Source: JACVRW01 sp034664105 | Lineage (GTDB): Bacteria; Actinomycetota; Thermoleophilia; Solirubrobacterales; Thermoleophilaceae | Assembly: GCA_034664105.1 (NCBI GenBank) | Contig: JAXDIH010000069.1 | Location: 1-61,334 of the forward strand | Length of the DNA stretch: 61,334 nucleotides | Reading direction: 5' to 3' | Shown here: piece after piece, positions 51,106 to 59,030 of the stretch | Numbering within the stretch: position 1 is the stretch's first letter | Layout: each line of letters begins with the position of its first letter | Translations under genes and position numbers: made by a program | Notes under the pieces: generated by a model | What the model was told of the DNA's origin: nothing | What the model saw: only the letters and a program-made list of their open reading frames with translations | Database searches by the model: none

Positions 51106-52718
51106 GAGAACGGCTCCCTTCGGTCGACGACGTGGGTCACAAGGAGGTGGGGCTCGCCGGCTCGCGGCGGCTCGTACAAGCGGTCGAGCACGGCTGCGAG
51201 CCGCATGGCGAGCTCGCTCCGGCGCAGCTTCAGGGTGGGCGTGAGCGCCTCCGCCGGGAAGCGCGGCACGACCGCCACTCGCTTCAGCTGCTCGGGGCGC
51301 GACAGCTCGGCGTTCAGGGCGCGCACATGCGCCTCCAGGGATTGCGCCACGTCGGCGGGGTCCCCGTTGGCCTCCACGAGGGCGACCAGGTAGGGCCGGG
51401 CGTCGCCGGCGACCATCGCGCGCGCGACACCGGAGTGTTCCTCCAGGCGGCGCTCGATCGGCCCGGGGTGCACGTTCTTGCCACCGGAGGTGACGATCAT
51501 GTCTCCCTTGCGCCCGGTGATCGCCAGGTAGCCGTCCGGGTCGATGGCGCCGCGATCGCCGGAGTGCAGCCAGCCGTCGGCGTCGATCGTGGTGGCGGTC
51601 CGCTCGGGATCGGCCTCGTAGCCGTCGCAGACGTTGGCGCCCCGCACGAGGACCTCGCCGTCGGGGGCGATCGCCACCTCCACGCCCGGCAGGGGCCGCC
51701 CGACGCTGCCGCGCCGGTTCGACCCCGGCGGGTTGAGCGTGGCCACGCCACACGACTCCGTCTGCCCGTAGAGCTCCAGGACCTCCACGCCGAGCGCGGC
51801 CAGCCGCTCCAGCACGTCCGTCCCGATCGGCGCTCCGCCGCTGGTGGCCAGGCGCAGGGCGTCGAGTCCGAGCCGTGCGCGGGCCGGTCCCGGCCCGGCG
51901 TCCGCACTCAGGCGCTCGAGCTCGGTCAGGAGCTTCTCGTACACGCGCGGGACGCCGAAGAAGTAGGTGGGCCGGCAGGCGGCCAGGTCCTCGAAGATCG
52001 TCGCCAGGCCACCGCCGAGCCACACCTGCGCCCCGGTCAGCAGCGGGTAGACCTCGTAGTTCATACGTCCCGCCACGTGCGACATCGGCAGCACGCCGAG
52101 CGTGCGATCGCTCGCGTCGAGCGGGGTCACCGCCAGCCTCCCTGCGGCGGCGGCCGTCAGGTTCGCGTGGGTCAGGCGCACGCCCTTCGGCTGGCCCTCC
52201 GCCCCGGACGTGTAGACGAGCGCCGCCAGGTCCCCCGCCTCCGCGGCGCCGGCGACCGGGGCTGCACCGGCCACCGCCGGCGCCGCACCGGCCACCCCCG
52301 GCGCGAGCCCGTTGAGCACGATGTGGCTGGTCAGGCCCGGCGTGGCCGCGACGGTGGCGGCCCGTGAGCTGTCGCAGACCGCCACCCGGGCTCCCGAGCG
52401 GCGCGCGATCTCCTCGAGCTGGGCGGCCGCGCTGGTCGGGTAGACCGGCACCGACACCGCGCCCAGCTGGAACAGCGCCAGGTCGGCCGCCAGCCAGCCG
52501 GGCCCGTTGTCGGCGAAGAGCAGCACCCGCGTGCCCCGCCCGACGTCGTGCTCCTCGAGCAGCGCGGCCAACGACCCAACCGCGCCGGCGAGCTCGCTCC
52601 AGGACACGTCGATCCAGCCGGTTCCGTCGCGGTACGAGAGCGCCGGGGACTCGGGGGCGATCGCCACCCGCTGCCGCAGCGCGTCCACGAGCGTGCGCGG
52701 CGTATCAGTCCTGGGCAT
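51087..52718 (-). CDS. Long-chain-type AMP-forming acyl-CoA synthetase
   Basis: The 543-aa ligase has the AMP-binding signature YTSGAEGQPKGV, ELYGQTESCG, and the C-terminal GDRGAIDPDGYLAITGRKGDMIVTSGGKNV. The final catalytic Lys region is replaced: the protein ends without the usual PxTGKxxR motif, with RSELAMRLAAVLDRLY instead, as in FadD15-like long-chain enzymes. It is the first gene of the leftward fbiC operon. It would activate a carboxylate to its CoA ester or an acyl-adenylate. Confidence 0.87.
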   Translation of the reverse strand: MPRTDTPRTLVDALRQRVAIAPESPALSYRDGTGWIDVSWSELAGAVGSLAALLEEHDVGRGTRVLLFADNGPGWLAADLALFQLGAVSVPVYPTSAAAQLEEIARRSGARVAVCDSSRAATVAATPGLTSHIVLNGLAPGVAGAAPAVAGAAPVAGAAEAGDLAALVYTSGAEGQPKGVRLTHANLTAAAAGRLAVTPLDASDRTLGVLPMSHVAGRMNYEVYPLLTGAQVWLGGGLATIFEDLAACRPTYFFGVPRVYEKLLTELERLSADAGPGPARARLGLDALRLATSGGAPIGTDVLERLAALGVEVLELYGQTESCGVATLNPPGSNRRGSVGRPLPGVEVAIAPDGEVLVRGANVCDGYEADPERTATTIDADGWLHSGDRGAIDPDGYLAITGRKGDMIVTSGGKNVHPGPIERRLEEHSGVARAMVAGDARPYLVALVEANGDPADVAQSLEAHVRALNAELSRPEQLKRVAVVPRFPAEALTPTLKLRRSELAMRLAAVLDRLYEPPRAGEPHLLVTHVVDRREPFSWKPQK

Positions 52719-52724
52719 ATTTCG

Positions 52725-52757
52725 TACGATAGTGATAGCGGATCACCCTAAATCGTA
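52725..52757. promoter_or_regulatory. Nested inverted repeats in the divergent promoter region
   Basis: TACGAT (52725-52730) pairs with ATCGTA (52752-52757), and inside it GTGAT-AGCGG-ATCAC forms a second inverted repeat. The element sits 7 bp upstream of the acyl-CoA ligase start, facing the double-AsnC gene. It is a candidate AsnC-type operator. Confidence 0.55.
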
Positions 52758-52886
52758 GGCCGGATGCTGTCAAGGCACACATTCCGTAGCGGAGCGTATA
52801 TGGCTCGCGGCGGCCCTGCCGGCGGCATTAAGCTGCGGAACGTGACCCAACGGGCCTCAGGCGCTCCGGACTTGGCCCGTAACTGA

Positions 52887-53897
52887 GTGGCCGCCCGCGG
52901 CGCGTCGACAAGGAGGGGTGTCCGAGCCCGAGTCGCATCGGACGCGCCCCTCTCGCAGGCACTGCAGGCCGATCCGACGCTGTCGGACTTCGAGCTCGCC
53001 ATCATCCGCGCGCTGCAGGAGGACGGGCGCCGCTCGTACCGGCAGATGGCGTTCGAGCTCGACACGACGGGGAAGCACGTGCGCAGCGCGGTCCGGCGGC
53101 TGCTCGATTCCGGGGTGATGGAGGTCACGGCCGTGACGTTCCCGCCCCTGCTCGGCTACCGCGGCATGGCCAACGTCGCCGTGCGGGTGCAGCCGAACCA
53201 GGCCCTGCGGGAGGTCGCAGCCGCCCTGGCCGACATCAAGGCCGTCGACTACCTGGCGATCACCACGGGCTCGTACGACCTGTTCGCCGACGTGGTCTGC
53301 CGCGATCGCTCCGAGCTGCTCCAGACCCTCGACCAGCAGATCCGCCCCGTGCCCGGCGTCGCCTCCGCCGAGGCTTTCGCCTACCTGAGCTTCCCGTATC
53401 AGGGCAGCCGCGGTGTCTCCCCGCTCGTGGCCCCCGAGCAGACCGCTCGCACGCCGATCAACCTCACCGAGACGGACCGCCAGATCGTGGCCGAGCTGAC
53501 GAACGACGGGCGCACGTCCTACAAGGCGATCGCCGGAAAGCTGAACATCTCGGAGGCGCAGGTGCGCCAGCGCATGAAGCGCCTCACCGAGAAGGGCGCG
53601 GTGCGCATCGCGGCGATCGTCAACCCGTCGACGCTCGGCTTCGACACGATGGCCTGGGTCGGGATCAGGACCGGCAGCGCGCGACTGGCGGACACGGTGC
53701 GGATGGTCACCGAGCTGGGCTCGTCCACCTGGGTCGCGACCGTCGCGGGCAAGTACGAGCTCTTCGCCGAGCTGCTCTGCGTGGACGAGCAGGAGCTGTC
53801 GGACGAGCTGGACCGGATTCGCACCTCGAAGCTGGTCACGAGCGCGGAGCCGTTCGTGTACCTCGACCTGCACTACAAGCGCCTCAGCCTGCTCTGA
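52887..53897 (+). CDS. Tandem-duplicated Lrp/AsnC-family regulator
   Basis: The 336-aa protein starts at GTG 52887 and has two AsnC modules: LSDFELAIIRALQEDGRRSYRQMAFELDTTGKHVRSAVRRLLDSG and, from about residue 195, LTETDRQIVAELTNDGRTSYKAIAGKLNISEAQVRQRMKRLTEKG, each with a RAM-type domain (GSYDLFADVVC, GKYELFAELLC). It is paralogous to the regulator at 43.3 kb and is divergent from the fbiC operon. Its ligand is probably a small acid or amino compound of the pathway. Confidence 0.87.
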   Translation: MAARGASTRRGVRARVASDAPLSQALQADPTLSDFELAIIRALQEDGRRSYRQMAFELDTTGKHVRSAVRRLLDSGVMEVTAVTFPPLLGYRGMANVAVRVQPNQALREVAAALADIKAVDYLAITTGSYDLFADVVCRDRSELLQTLDQQIRPVPGVASAEAFAYLSFPYQGSRGVSPLVAPEQTARTPINLTETDRQIVAELTNDGRTSYKAIAGKLNISEAQVRQRMKRLTEKGAVRIAAIVNPSTLGFDTMAWVGIRTGSARLADTVRMVTELGSSTWVATVAGKYELFAELLCVDEQELSDELDRIRTSKLVTSAEPFVYLDLHYKRLSLL

Positions 53898-54637
53898 CGC
53901 TCCGTTGGCGCCGTGCGCCCGCCGCTCAGCAGCGAGGCGCCGCCGTCCACCACCACCTCGACGCCCGTGACCCAGCCCGCGGCCGGCGAGGCGAGCGCGA
54001 GCGCCAGCTCGGCGACGTCGGCGGGCTCGCCGAGGCGACCCAGCGGCAGCTCGCGTGCGGTGTCCTCCTCGCGCCCCTCGTACAGCGGCAGCGCGAATTC
54101 GGTGCGAATCAGCCCCGGCACCAGCGAGATCACCCGCACGCCGGGCGCGAGCTCCAGGGCGAGCTGCCGCGCCATGTGATGCAGCGCCGCCTTGGTGATG
54201 TTGTAGGCGCCGTTGCCGCTGCGCACGCGCATCCCGCCGAGGCTGCCGATCAGGATGATCACCCCGCCCTCGCGCTCCATGCTCTGGCGCCACGCCTCGC
54301 GCACGAAGTTCAGGGGCGCGGCGACGTTGCGGTTGAAGGTCTTCAGCAGCGCGTCGGTCGGGGCGTCGACGAGCGGTCCGGCGTAGGGCGCGCCGCCCAC
54401 GTTGGCGACCACCACCGAGAGCGGACCGAAGCGCTCGACCGCCGCCGCCACCGCGGTGGCGGCGTGGTCAGGGTCGGCGGCGTCGCCGGCGACGGCGTGG
54501 GAGCGCTCCCCCAGCTCTCCCAGCGCCGCCCGCAGCGCCGGCTCCCGGCGCGCCGTGATCGTCACCGACGCGCCTGCGGCGCTGAAGCGTCGTGCGATCT
54601 CCAGCCCGATCCCGCGCGAGCCGCCGGTGACCAGCAC
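53873..54637 (-). CDS. Short-chain dehydrogenase/reductase
   Basis: The classical SDR of about 254 aa has TGGSRGIG cofactor binding at its start, NVGG, catalytic Ser in LIGSLGG, and YNITK (Tyr and Lys) near residue 145. It ends with VDGGASLLSG. The GTG at 54637 gives a minimal start, but the in-frame upstream codons read GDFDYSGRSV, which looks like a real SDR N-terminus, so a CTG start at 54667 just after the permease stop is possible. The 3' end overlaps the AsnC gene by 25 nt. Confidence 0.85.
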   Translation of the reverse strand: MLVTGGSRGIGLEIARRFSAAGASVTITARREPALRAALGELGERSHAVAGDAADPDHAATAVAAAVERFGPLSVVVANVGGAPYAGPLVDAPTDALLKTFNRNVAAPLNFVREAWRQSMEREGGVIILIGSLGGMRVRSGNGAYNITKAALHHMARQLALELAPGVRVISLVPGLIRTEFALPLYEGREEDTARELPLGRLGEPADVAELALALASPAAGWVTGVEVVVDGGASLLSGGRTAPTERQSRLRRL

Positions 54638-54669
54638 CGAGCGGCCGCTGTAGTCGAAGTCGCCCAGCC

Positions 54670-56175
54670 CTACCCGCCTTCCGGGCTCTTCATCATGGTC
54701 GTCGCGGTGGCGGGCGCGCCCGCCGGCGACCGCTCGGGCGACGCCGACTCGTAGTCACCGAGCCGCATCGGCATCACGACCAGCTTCGTCAGCAGGAAGT
54801 ACGCGGCCGCGGCGACCACGCCCGACGGGATGCTCGCCGAGATGTACTCGTACGGCGCTCGAGACGTGAAGTTCACCGGGTCGAGCAGGTACAGGTAGGT
54901 CGCGAACCCGATCCCGATCGAGACGATGCCGACCGCGTTGAAGCCGTGCCAGTAGTAGTACGGCGAGCCCGCCTCCGTCTGGTAGAGGGCCCGCACGTTG
55001 AGCCGCTGACGGCGCAGCAGGTAGTAGTCCACCAGCTGGACGCCGATCACCGGCGCGAACACCAGGCCGACGAACGCGAGGAACGTCCCGATGTGCTCGA
55101 AGGCCCACCCGGAGAAGAACAGGACCACCACTGCGACCGGCGCAAGCGTCAGTCCGACCGTCATGTTCCACGACACCCGCTTCTGCACGAACGGGAGCTG
55201 CTTCAACCCGATCGCCGAGACGTAGACGCCGACCATCGCGGTGTCGATGTTGGCGAGGACGATGAACACGAGCGCGATCGTGCCGGTGGTCAGACCGCCG
55301 AGCTCGACCAGGTAGGTGGTCGGGTCACCGCCGGAGTCCGGAATCGCGAGGCCGCTCCACAGGCCGATCGTCGACACGAGCACCACGGCGAGGGCCAGGC
55401 CGGTCACACTCGGCCACAGCGCGCTGCGCGAGCTGGGGGCCAGCCGCATCATGCCGCCCACGTACGGCCACCACGCCAGGGTCACCGCGATCAGGATCTC
55501 GAAGCCCGTGGCCATGTCCCACTGGCGCGATCCGGACGAGGCAACCGGCTTCGCGTCGAAGATCTTGCCGGGCCCGACGTTGACGAGCAGCAGGATCAGG
55601 ATCAGCACGGACAGCGCCACGATCGCGATGGCCACGTACGGGCCAACCCTGCGCATGTGCTGCGGGCCGCCGCGCAGGAGCACCCACACCGCCGCGACGC
55701 CGAGCAGGCCGAAGATCACCTCGAGCTCGCTCCGGATCGACTCGTCGAAGACACCGTTGGCGATCAGGATCTCGGCGGCGGCGTGCCCGAGGAAGATCAG
55801 CAGCAGGCAGTTCCAGCCGACCACCGACACGAACTGCGCGATCATCGCGAGCGAGGAGCCCCGCACTCCCAGCTGCGGCCGCGAGCTCACGATCGAGTCG
55901 ACGCCGTACTTGGTCGCGACGGGAAGGCAGACGAGGATGATCAGGAAGATGCCGACCAGCGAGCCTGCGGTCATCACGAGGATGCCGTCCAGCGCGCCGA
56001 GGTAGTACGCGACGAAGCCGCCGATCAGGAAGTCCCAGGTGGCGATCGCGAGCGACACCGAGATCGCGAACATCGGCCAGGTCGTCCAGACCCGCTCGGA
56101 GGGGAGGACCGGGTAGGAGCCTTCCAGCGCCGCGTCGGCGCCGACGTCGACCTCGGTCTCGCTCAAGCGAACCAC
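54670..56175 (-). CDS. NCS1-family permease (nucleobase/hydantoin/cytosine type)
   Basis: The 501-aa transporter has about 12 transmembrane helices, an ATWDFLIGGFVAYYLG segment near the start, GWNCLLLIFLG in helix 3 and GVQLVDYYLLRR near the end, all of which recall NCS1 symporters (allantoin, hydantoin, cytosine, uracil). It uses Na+ or H+ coupling. It starts with GTG at 56175 and is preceded, with a 13-nt overlap, by a 54-aa one-helix protein. The divergent GntR operon suggests a role in aromatic or heterocyclic substrate uptake. Confidence 0.85.
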   Translation of the reverse strand: MVRLSETEVDVGADAALEGSYPVLPSERVWTTWPMFAISVSLAIATWDFLIGGFVAYYLGALDGILVMTAGSLVGIFLIILVCLPVATKYGVDSIVSSRPQLGVRGSSLAMIAQFVSVVGWNCLLLIFLGHAAAEILIANGVFDESIRSELEVIFGLLGVAAVWVLLRGGPQHMRRVGPYVAIAIVALSVLILILLLVNVGPGKIFDAKPVASSGSRQWDMATGFEILIAVTLAWWPYVGGMMRLAPSSRSALWPSVTGLALAVVLVSTIGLWSGLAIPDSGGDPTTYLVELGGLTTGTIALVFIVLANIDTAMVGVYVSAIGLKQLPFVQKRVSWNMTVGLTLAPVAVVVLFFSGWAFEHIGTFLAFVGLVFAPVIGVQLVDYYLLRRQRLNVRALYQTEAGSPYYYWHGFNAVGIVSIGIGFATYLYLLDPVNFTSRAPYEYISASIPSGVVAAAAYFLLTKLVVMPMRLGDYESASPERSPAGAPATATTMMKSPEGG

Positions 56176-56327
56176 GCCCCGATCATCAGGACCACGGGGA
56201 CGGCCAGCGTCACCACGACCAGCTGTAGATAGTCGCTCGAAGTGAGCGGGTCGCCCTGGTTCTCAGGGCGGGAGACGCTGTCCAAGCGTCGCTCCAGCTC
56301 CTCGTCGAACGCCGCGGTCGTGCTCAT
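56163..56327 (-). CDS. Small one-helix membrane protein coupled to the NCS1 permease
   Basis: The 54-aa protein starts at ATG 56327 with GGGAGG seven bases upstream. The N-terminal half is polar and acidic (FDEELERRLDSVSRPENQ), and the C-terminal 23 residues form one transmembrane helix (LQLVVVTLAVPVVLMIGAWFA). Its stop lies inside the permease gene. It resembles in layout the tiny accessory subunits seen with some symporters, but I know no named family for it. Confidence 0.65.
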   Translation of the reverse strand: MSTTAAFDEELERRLDSVSRPENQGDPLTSSDYLQLVVVTLAVPVVLMIGAWFA

Positions 56328-56430
56328 CCCTGCGCCTCCCCCTGTAGCAGACATCACTTTCCCCTAAGGCTGGCGCGACCCTAGAGCGTTGCCCAGACCG
56401 TGTCAATGGGCACACTACGTAAAACTTTCG

Positions 56431-56451
56431 ACGCAATACGCCCTATTGCGT
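56431..56451. promoter_or_regulatory. 8-bp-arm inverted repeat between permease and GntR operons
   Basis: ACGCAATA-CGCCC-TATTGCGT is a perfect repeat in the 230-bp gap between the divergent operons. The gap is AT-rich for this genome. The CTATTGC half site recurs in the repeat at 56509-56527. Confidence 0.65.
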
Positions 56452-56508
56452 ATTCATGAACGGCGCCGGCGGTCATCAGCCGCAGGAGACGCGTTCCCGA
56501 CAATTGTC

Positions 56509-56527
56509 AGACCTATTGCTAAGGTCT
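56509..56527. promoter_or_regulatory. Inverted repeat AGACCT-N7-AGGTCT near the GntR start
   Basis: AGACCT-ATTGCTA-AGGTCT lies 31 bp before the likely GTG start of the GntR gene and shares CTATTGC with the other repeat. The two are candidate operators for the GntR protein. Confidence 0.5.
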
Positions 56528-56557
56528 CCGCGTGGCCGAGCGGGCGCGTCCAGACAC

Positions 56558-57325
56558 GTGAGCGTGCGGCCCGGCGGCCGGACCGGAGCGCGGAGCTCAG
56601 CCCGGCGTGCGATTCGCGCGGCCAGCGAGCAGGTCGCGATCGAGATCCAGCACTACATCCAGCAGGAGGGGCTGGGCCCAGGCGACTTCCTCGGCCGCGA
56701 AGAGGACCTGGCCGCCGAGTTCGGCGTCAGCCGTCCCACCTTGCGCGAGGCGCTTCGGCTGCTGGCAAGCGGGAACCTGATCCGCGCCACGAAGGGCCCC
56801 GGCGGCGGCATCTTCGTCGCGCGCACCGCCGAGGAGGGCATGAGCCAGAGCCTCAGCGACGCGATCGCGATGATGCTGGAGACCGGCACGGTGACGCTCG
56901 ACGAGCTGCTCGACGCGCGGCTGCTGCTCGAGGTCCCGCTGGCCGGCCTGGCGGCGTACCAGCCCGACGAGGAGACGGTCAAGCGGCTCCGCGAGATCGT
57001 TGCGCGCGAGGCGGCCGCCGGCCCGAACGACTCGGAGACGTTCGCCACCACCGACATGGAGATCCACCGGACGCTCGCGGCGGCGGCCGGCAACCGGATG
57101 ATCCAGGCGCTCACCGACTGGATCTTCGAGGTGCTCCAGCCCTCGCTGCTCGAGGTGCTCCGGCCGGCGATCGTCCAGTCCGCGATCGTCGAGCATCACC
57201 AGGCGCTGCTCGCTGCGGTCGAGCGCGGCGACCCGGCCCGGGCCGAGCGCATCATGAAGGACCACCTCCTCTACCTGCAGGATGTGCTGCGCATGGTCAG
57301 GGAGAGCTCCAAGGAGAAGCAGTGA
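56558..57325 (+). CDS. GntR-family regulator with FCD domain
   Basis: From the GTG at 56558 the product is 255 aa. The winged helix spans about 20-85 (AIEIQHYIQQEGLGPGDFLGREEDLAAEFGVSRPTLREALRLLASGNLI), and a FCD domain follows with DMEIHRTLAAAAGN and IVEHHQALLAAVERGD. An ATG at 56456 would add 34 residues of unlikely sequence. It is the first gene of a six-gene operon in which every gene overlaps the next by GTGA. It probably senses an acid intermediate of the pathway. Confidence 0.87.
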   Translation: MSVRPGGRTGARSSARRAIRAASEQVAIEIQHYIQQEGLGPGDFLGREEDLAAEFGVSRPTLREALRLLASGNLIRATKGPGGGIFVARTAEEGMSQSLSDAIAMMLETGTVTLDELLDARLLLEVPLAGLAAYQPDEETVKRLREIVAREAAAGPNDSETFATTDMEIHRTLAAAAGNRMIQALTDWIFEVLQPSLLEVLRPAIVQSAIVEHHQALLAAVERGDPARAERIMKDHLLYLQDVLRMVRESSKEKQ

Positions 57326-58107
57326 CCGGGTCGCCGCCGATCGCGGTGCTGGGGCTGGGCGAGGCCGGGGCGGCGATCGCCGCCGACCTCGTCGCCGCCG
57401 GTGCGCGCGTGCTCGGCTTCGACCCGGTCCAGGCGCCGCCCGACGGCGTGGAGGCCACGGCCCAGGCGGGCGAGGCGGCCGCGCCCGCGACGATCGTCCT
57501 GAGCGTGAACTCGGCGGCGGTGGCGCTCGAGGTGGCCGAGACGGTCGCGCCGGCGCTGACGCCCGGCACGCTGTACGCCGACCTGAACACGTCGGCTCCC
57601 GCCCTCAAGCGCGCGGTGGCCGCCGCGGTGGAGGCCGGCCGCGCCGACTTCGCCGACGTCGCGCTGATGGAGCCGGTCCCGGACTGGGGCGTTCGCACGC
57701 CTGCGCTCGTGTCCGGAACGGGCGCCGAGCGGTTCGCCAGCTCCTTCGCGCTGTTCGGCATGCCGGTCACCGTGGTGGGCTCCGAGCCCGGCGCGGCGGC
57801 AGCCCGCAAGCTGGCTCGCAGCGTGTTCATGAAGGGACAGGCGGCGGCGATCGGCGAGGCGCTCGCGGCGGCCGAGCGGCTCGGCTGCGAGGACTGGCTG
57901 CAGGCCAACATCGAGAGCACGCTGACGAGCGCGGACGGCCGGCTGGTGCGCCGGCTGGTCGAGGGCAGCCGCGTACACGCGGCGCGTCGCGTCGACGAGA
58001 TGGCCGCGGCCGTGGCGATGCTCGAGGAGCTGGGCGTGGAGCCGCGGGTGGCAGCCGCCAGCCAGGCATGGCTGCGGTCGCTGGCCGGTAGCAAGGTCGG
58101 TCGGTGA
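57322..58107 (+). CDS. NAD(P)-binding dehydrogenase with DUF1932 domain
   Basis: The 261-aa protein starts at GTG 57322. The N-terminal Rossmann domain is AVLGLGEAGAAIAADLVAAGARVLGFD, as in 6-phosphogluconate or 3-hydroxyisobutyrate dehydrogenases, and a C-terminal helical DUF1932 domain carries the Lys in ARSVFMKG. In the operon it could oxidise a ring-fission semialdehyde (the LigC step) or a hydroxy acid. Confidence 0.83.
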   Translation: MTGSPPIAVLGLGEAGAAIAADLVAAGARVLGFDPVQAPPDGVEATAQAGEAAAPATIVLSVNSAAVALEVAETVAPALTPGTLYADLNTSAPALKRAVAAAVEAGRADFADVALMEPVPDWGVRTPALVSGTGAERFASSFALFGMPVTVVGSEPGAAAARKLARSVFMKGQAAAIGEALAAAERLGCEDWLQANIESTLTSADGRLVRRLVEGSRVHAARRVDEMAAAVAMLEELGVEPRVAAASQAWLRSLAGSKVGR

Positions 58108-59030
58108 GCGGCGCCGAAGCCAGCCCAGCCCCCTCCCCACGCGCGCGCGAACTGGTCAAGGGAGCGGTGGACGTGCACGTGCACATCGCGCCGGACGTGG
58201 TCGAGCGCCGCATCGACGACGTCGGCCTGGCCCGGCGCTTCGAGGAGCTCGGCCTGGCCGGCTTCGTGCTCAAGTCGCACTACACCTCCACCGCCGAGCG
58301 TGCCGCGGTGGTCCGCGGCGTGGTGCCCGGGATCGCCACGCTCGGGGCGATCGTGCTCAACCGGGCGATCGGCGGCATGAACCCGCTGGCCGTGGAGATC
58401 GCCGCGCGCGAGGGCGCGCGCGTGGTCTGGATGCCCACCACGGACTCGCGCGCGGAGCGCGCGCATCTGGCCGAGCAGCCGCCGGGGGCCAACCTGCCCG
58501 TGTGGGCGAAGGTGCAGGCCGAGTTCAGCGAGCGCGGCATCGAGAGCGAGCCGGTGGAAGTGGTGGGCGAGGACGGCGAGCTGGAACCCGAGACGCGCGT
58601 GGTCCTGCAGGTGATCGCCGAGCACGGCATGGCGCTGGCCACCGGGCACCTCGGTCGCGAGGAGGTCTTCCCGGTCGTCGCGGCCGCGCTCGCAGCCGGC
58701 GTCGAGAACGTGGTGGTGACCCACCCCGACTTCCCGGCGCAGGGCTTCTCGGTCGACGAGCAGCTCGAGCTGGCCGGGATGGGCGCTTGGGTCGAGCGTT
58801 GTTTCACGACCCCCTACACCGGCAAGTGCTCTTGGGAGCAGTGGCTGGAGGGCACGAAGGCGGTCGGCGCGGAGCGCACGATCCTCTCCAGCGACCTCGG
58901 GCAGGTGAAGAACCCGCCGGTGGAGGACGGCCTGGCGCTGATGGCGGACCGGCTGCTGGAGGCGGGCTTTGGCGAAGCTGAGGTGAGGACGATGGCCGTG
59001 ACGAACACACGAAAGCTCGCGGGGCTGTGA
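58104..59030 (+). CDS. DUF6282-family metal-dependent hydrolase-like protein
   Basis: The 308-aa protein starts at GTG 58104. After a Pro/Ser-rich start it has VDVHVHIAPDVVERRID near residue 27, LKSHYTSTAERAAVV, TGHLGREE and VVTHPDFPAQ, giving a set of His and Asp residues like the amidohydrolase/PHP barrels. In the operon it occupies the place where a lactonase such as LigI would act. Catalysis is inferred from motifs and context. Confidence 0.75.
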   Translation: MSGAEASPAPSPRARELVKGAVDVHVHIAPDVVERRIDDVGLARRFEELGLAGFVLKSHYTSTAERAAVVRGVVPGIATLGAIVLNRAIGGMNPLAVEIAAREGARVVWMPTTDSRAERAHLAEQPPGANLPVWAKVQAEFSERGIESEPVEVVGEDGELEPETRVVLQVIAEHGMALATGHLGREEVFPVVAAALAAGVENVVVTHPDFPAQGFSVDEQLELAGMGAWVERCFTTPYTGKCSWEQWLEGTKAVGAERTILSSDLGQVKNPPVEDGLALMADRLLEAGFGEAEVRTMAVTNTRKLAGL

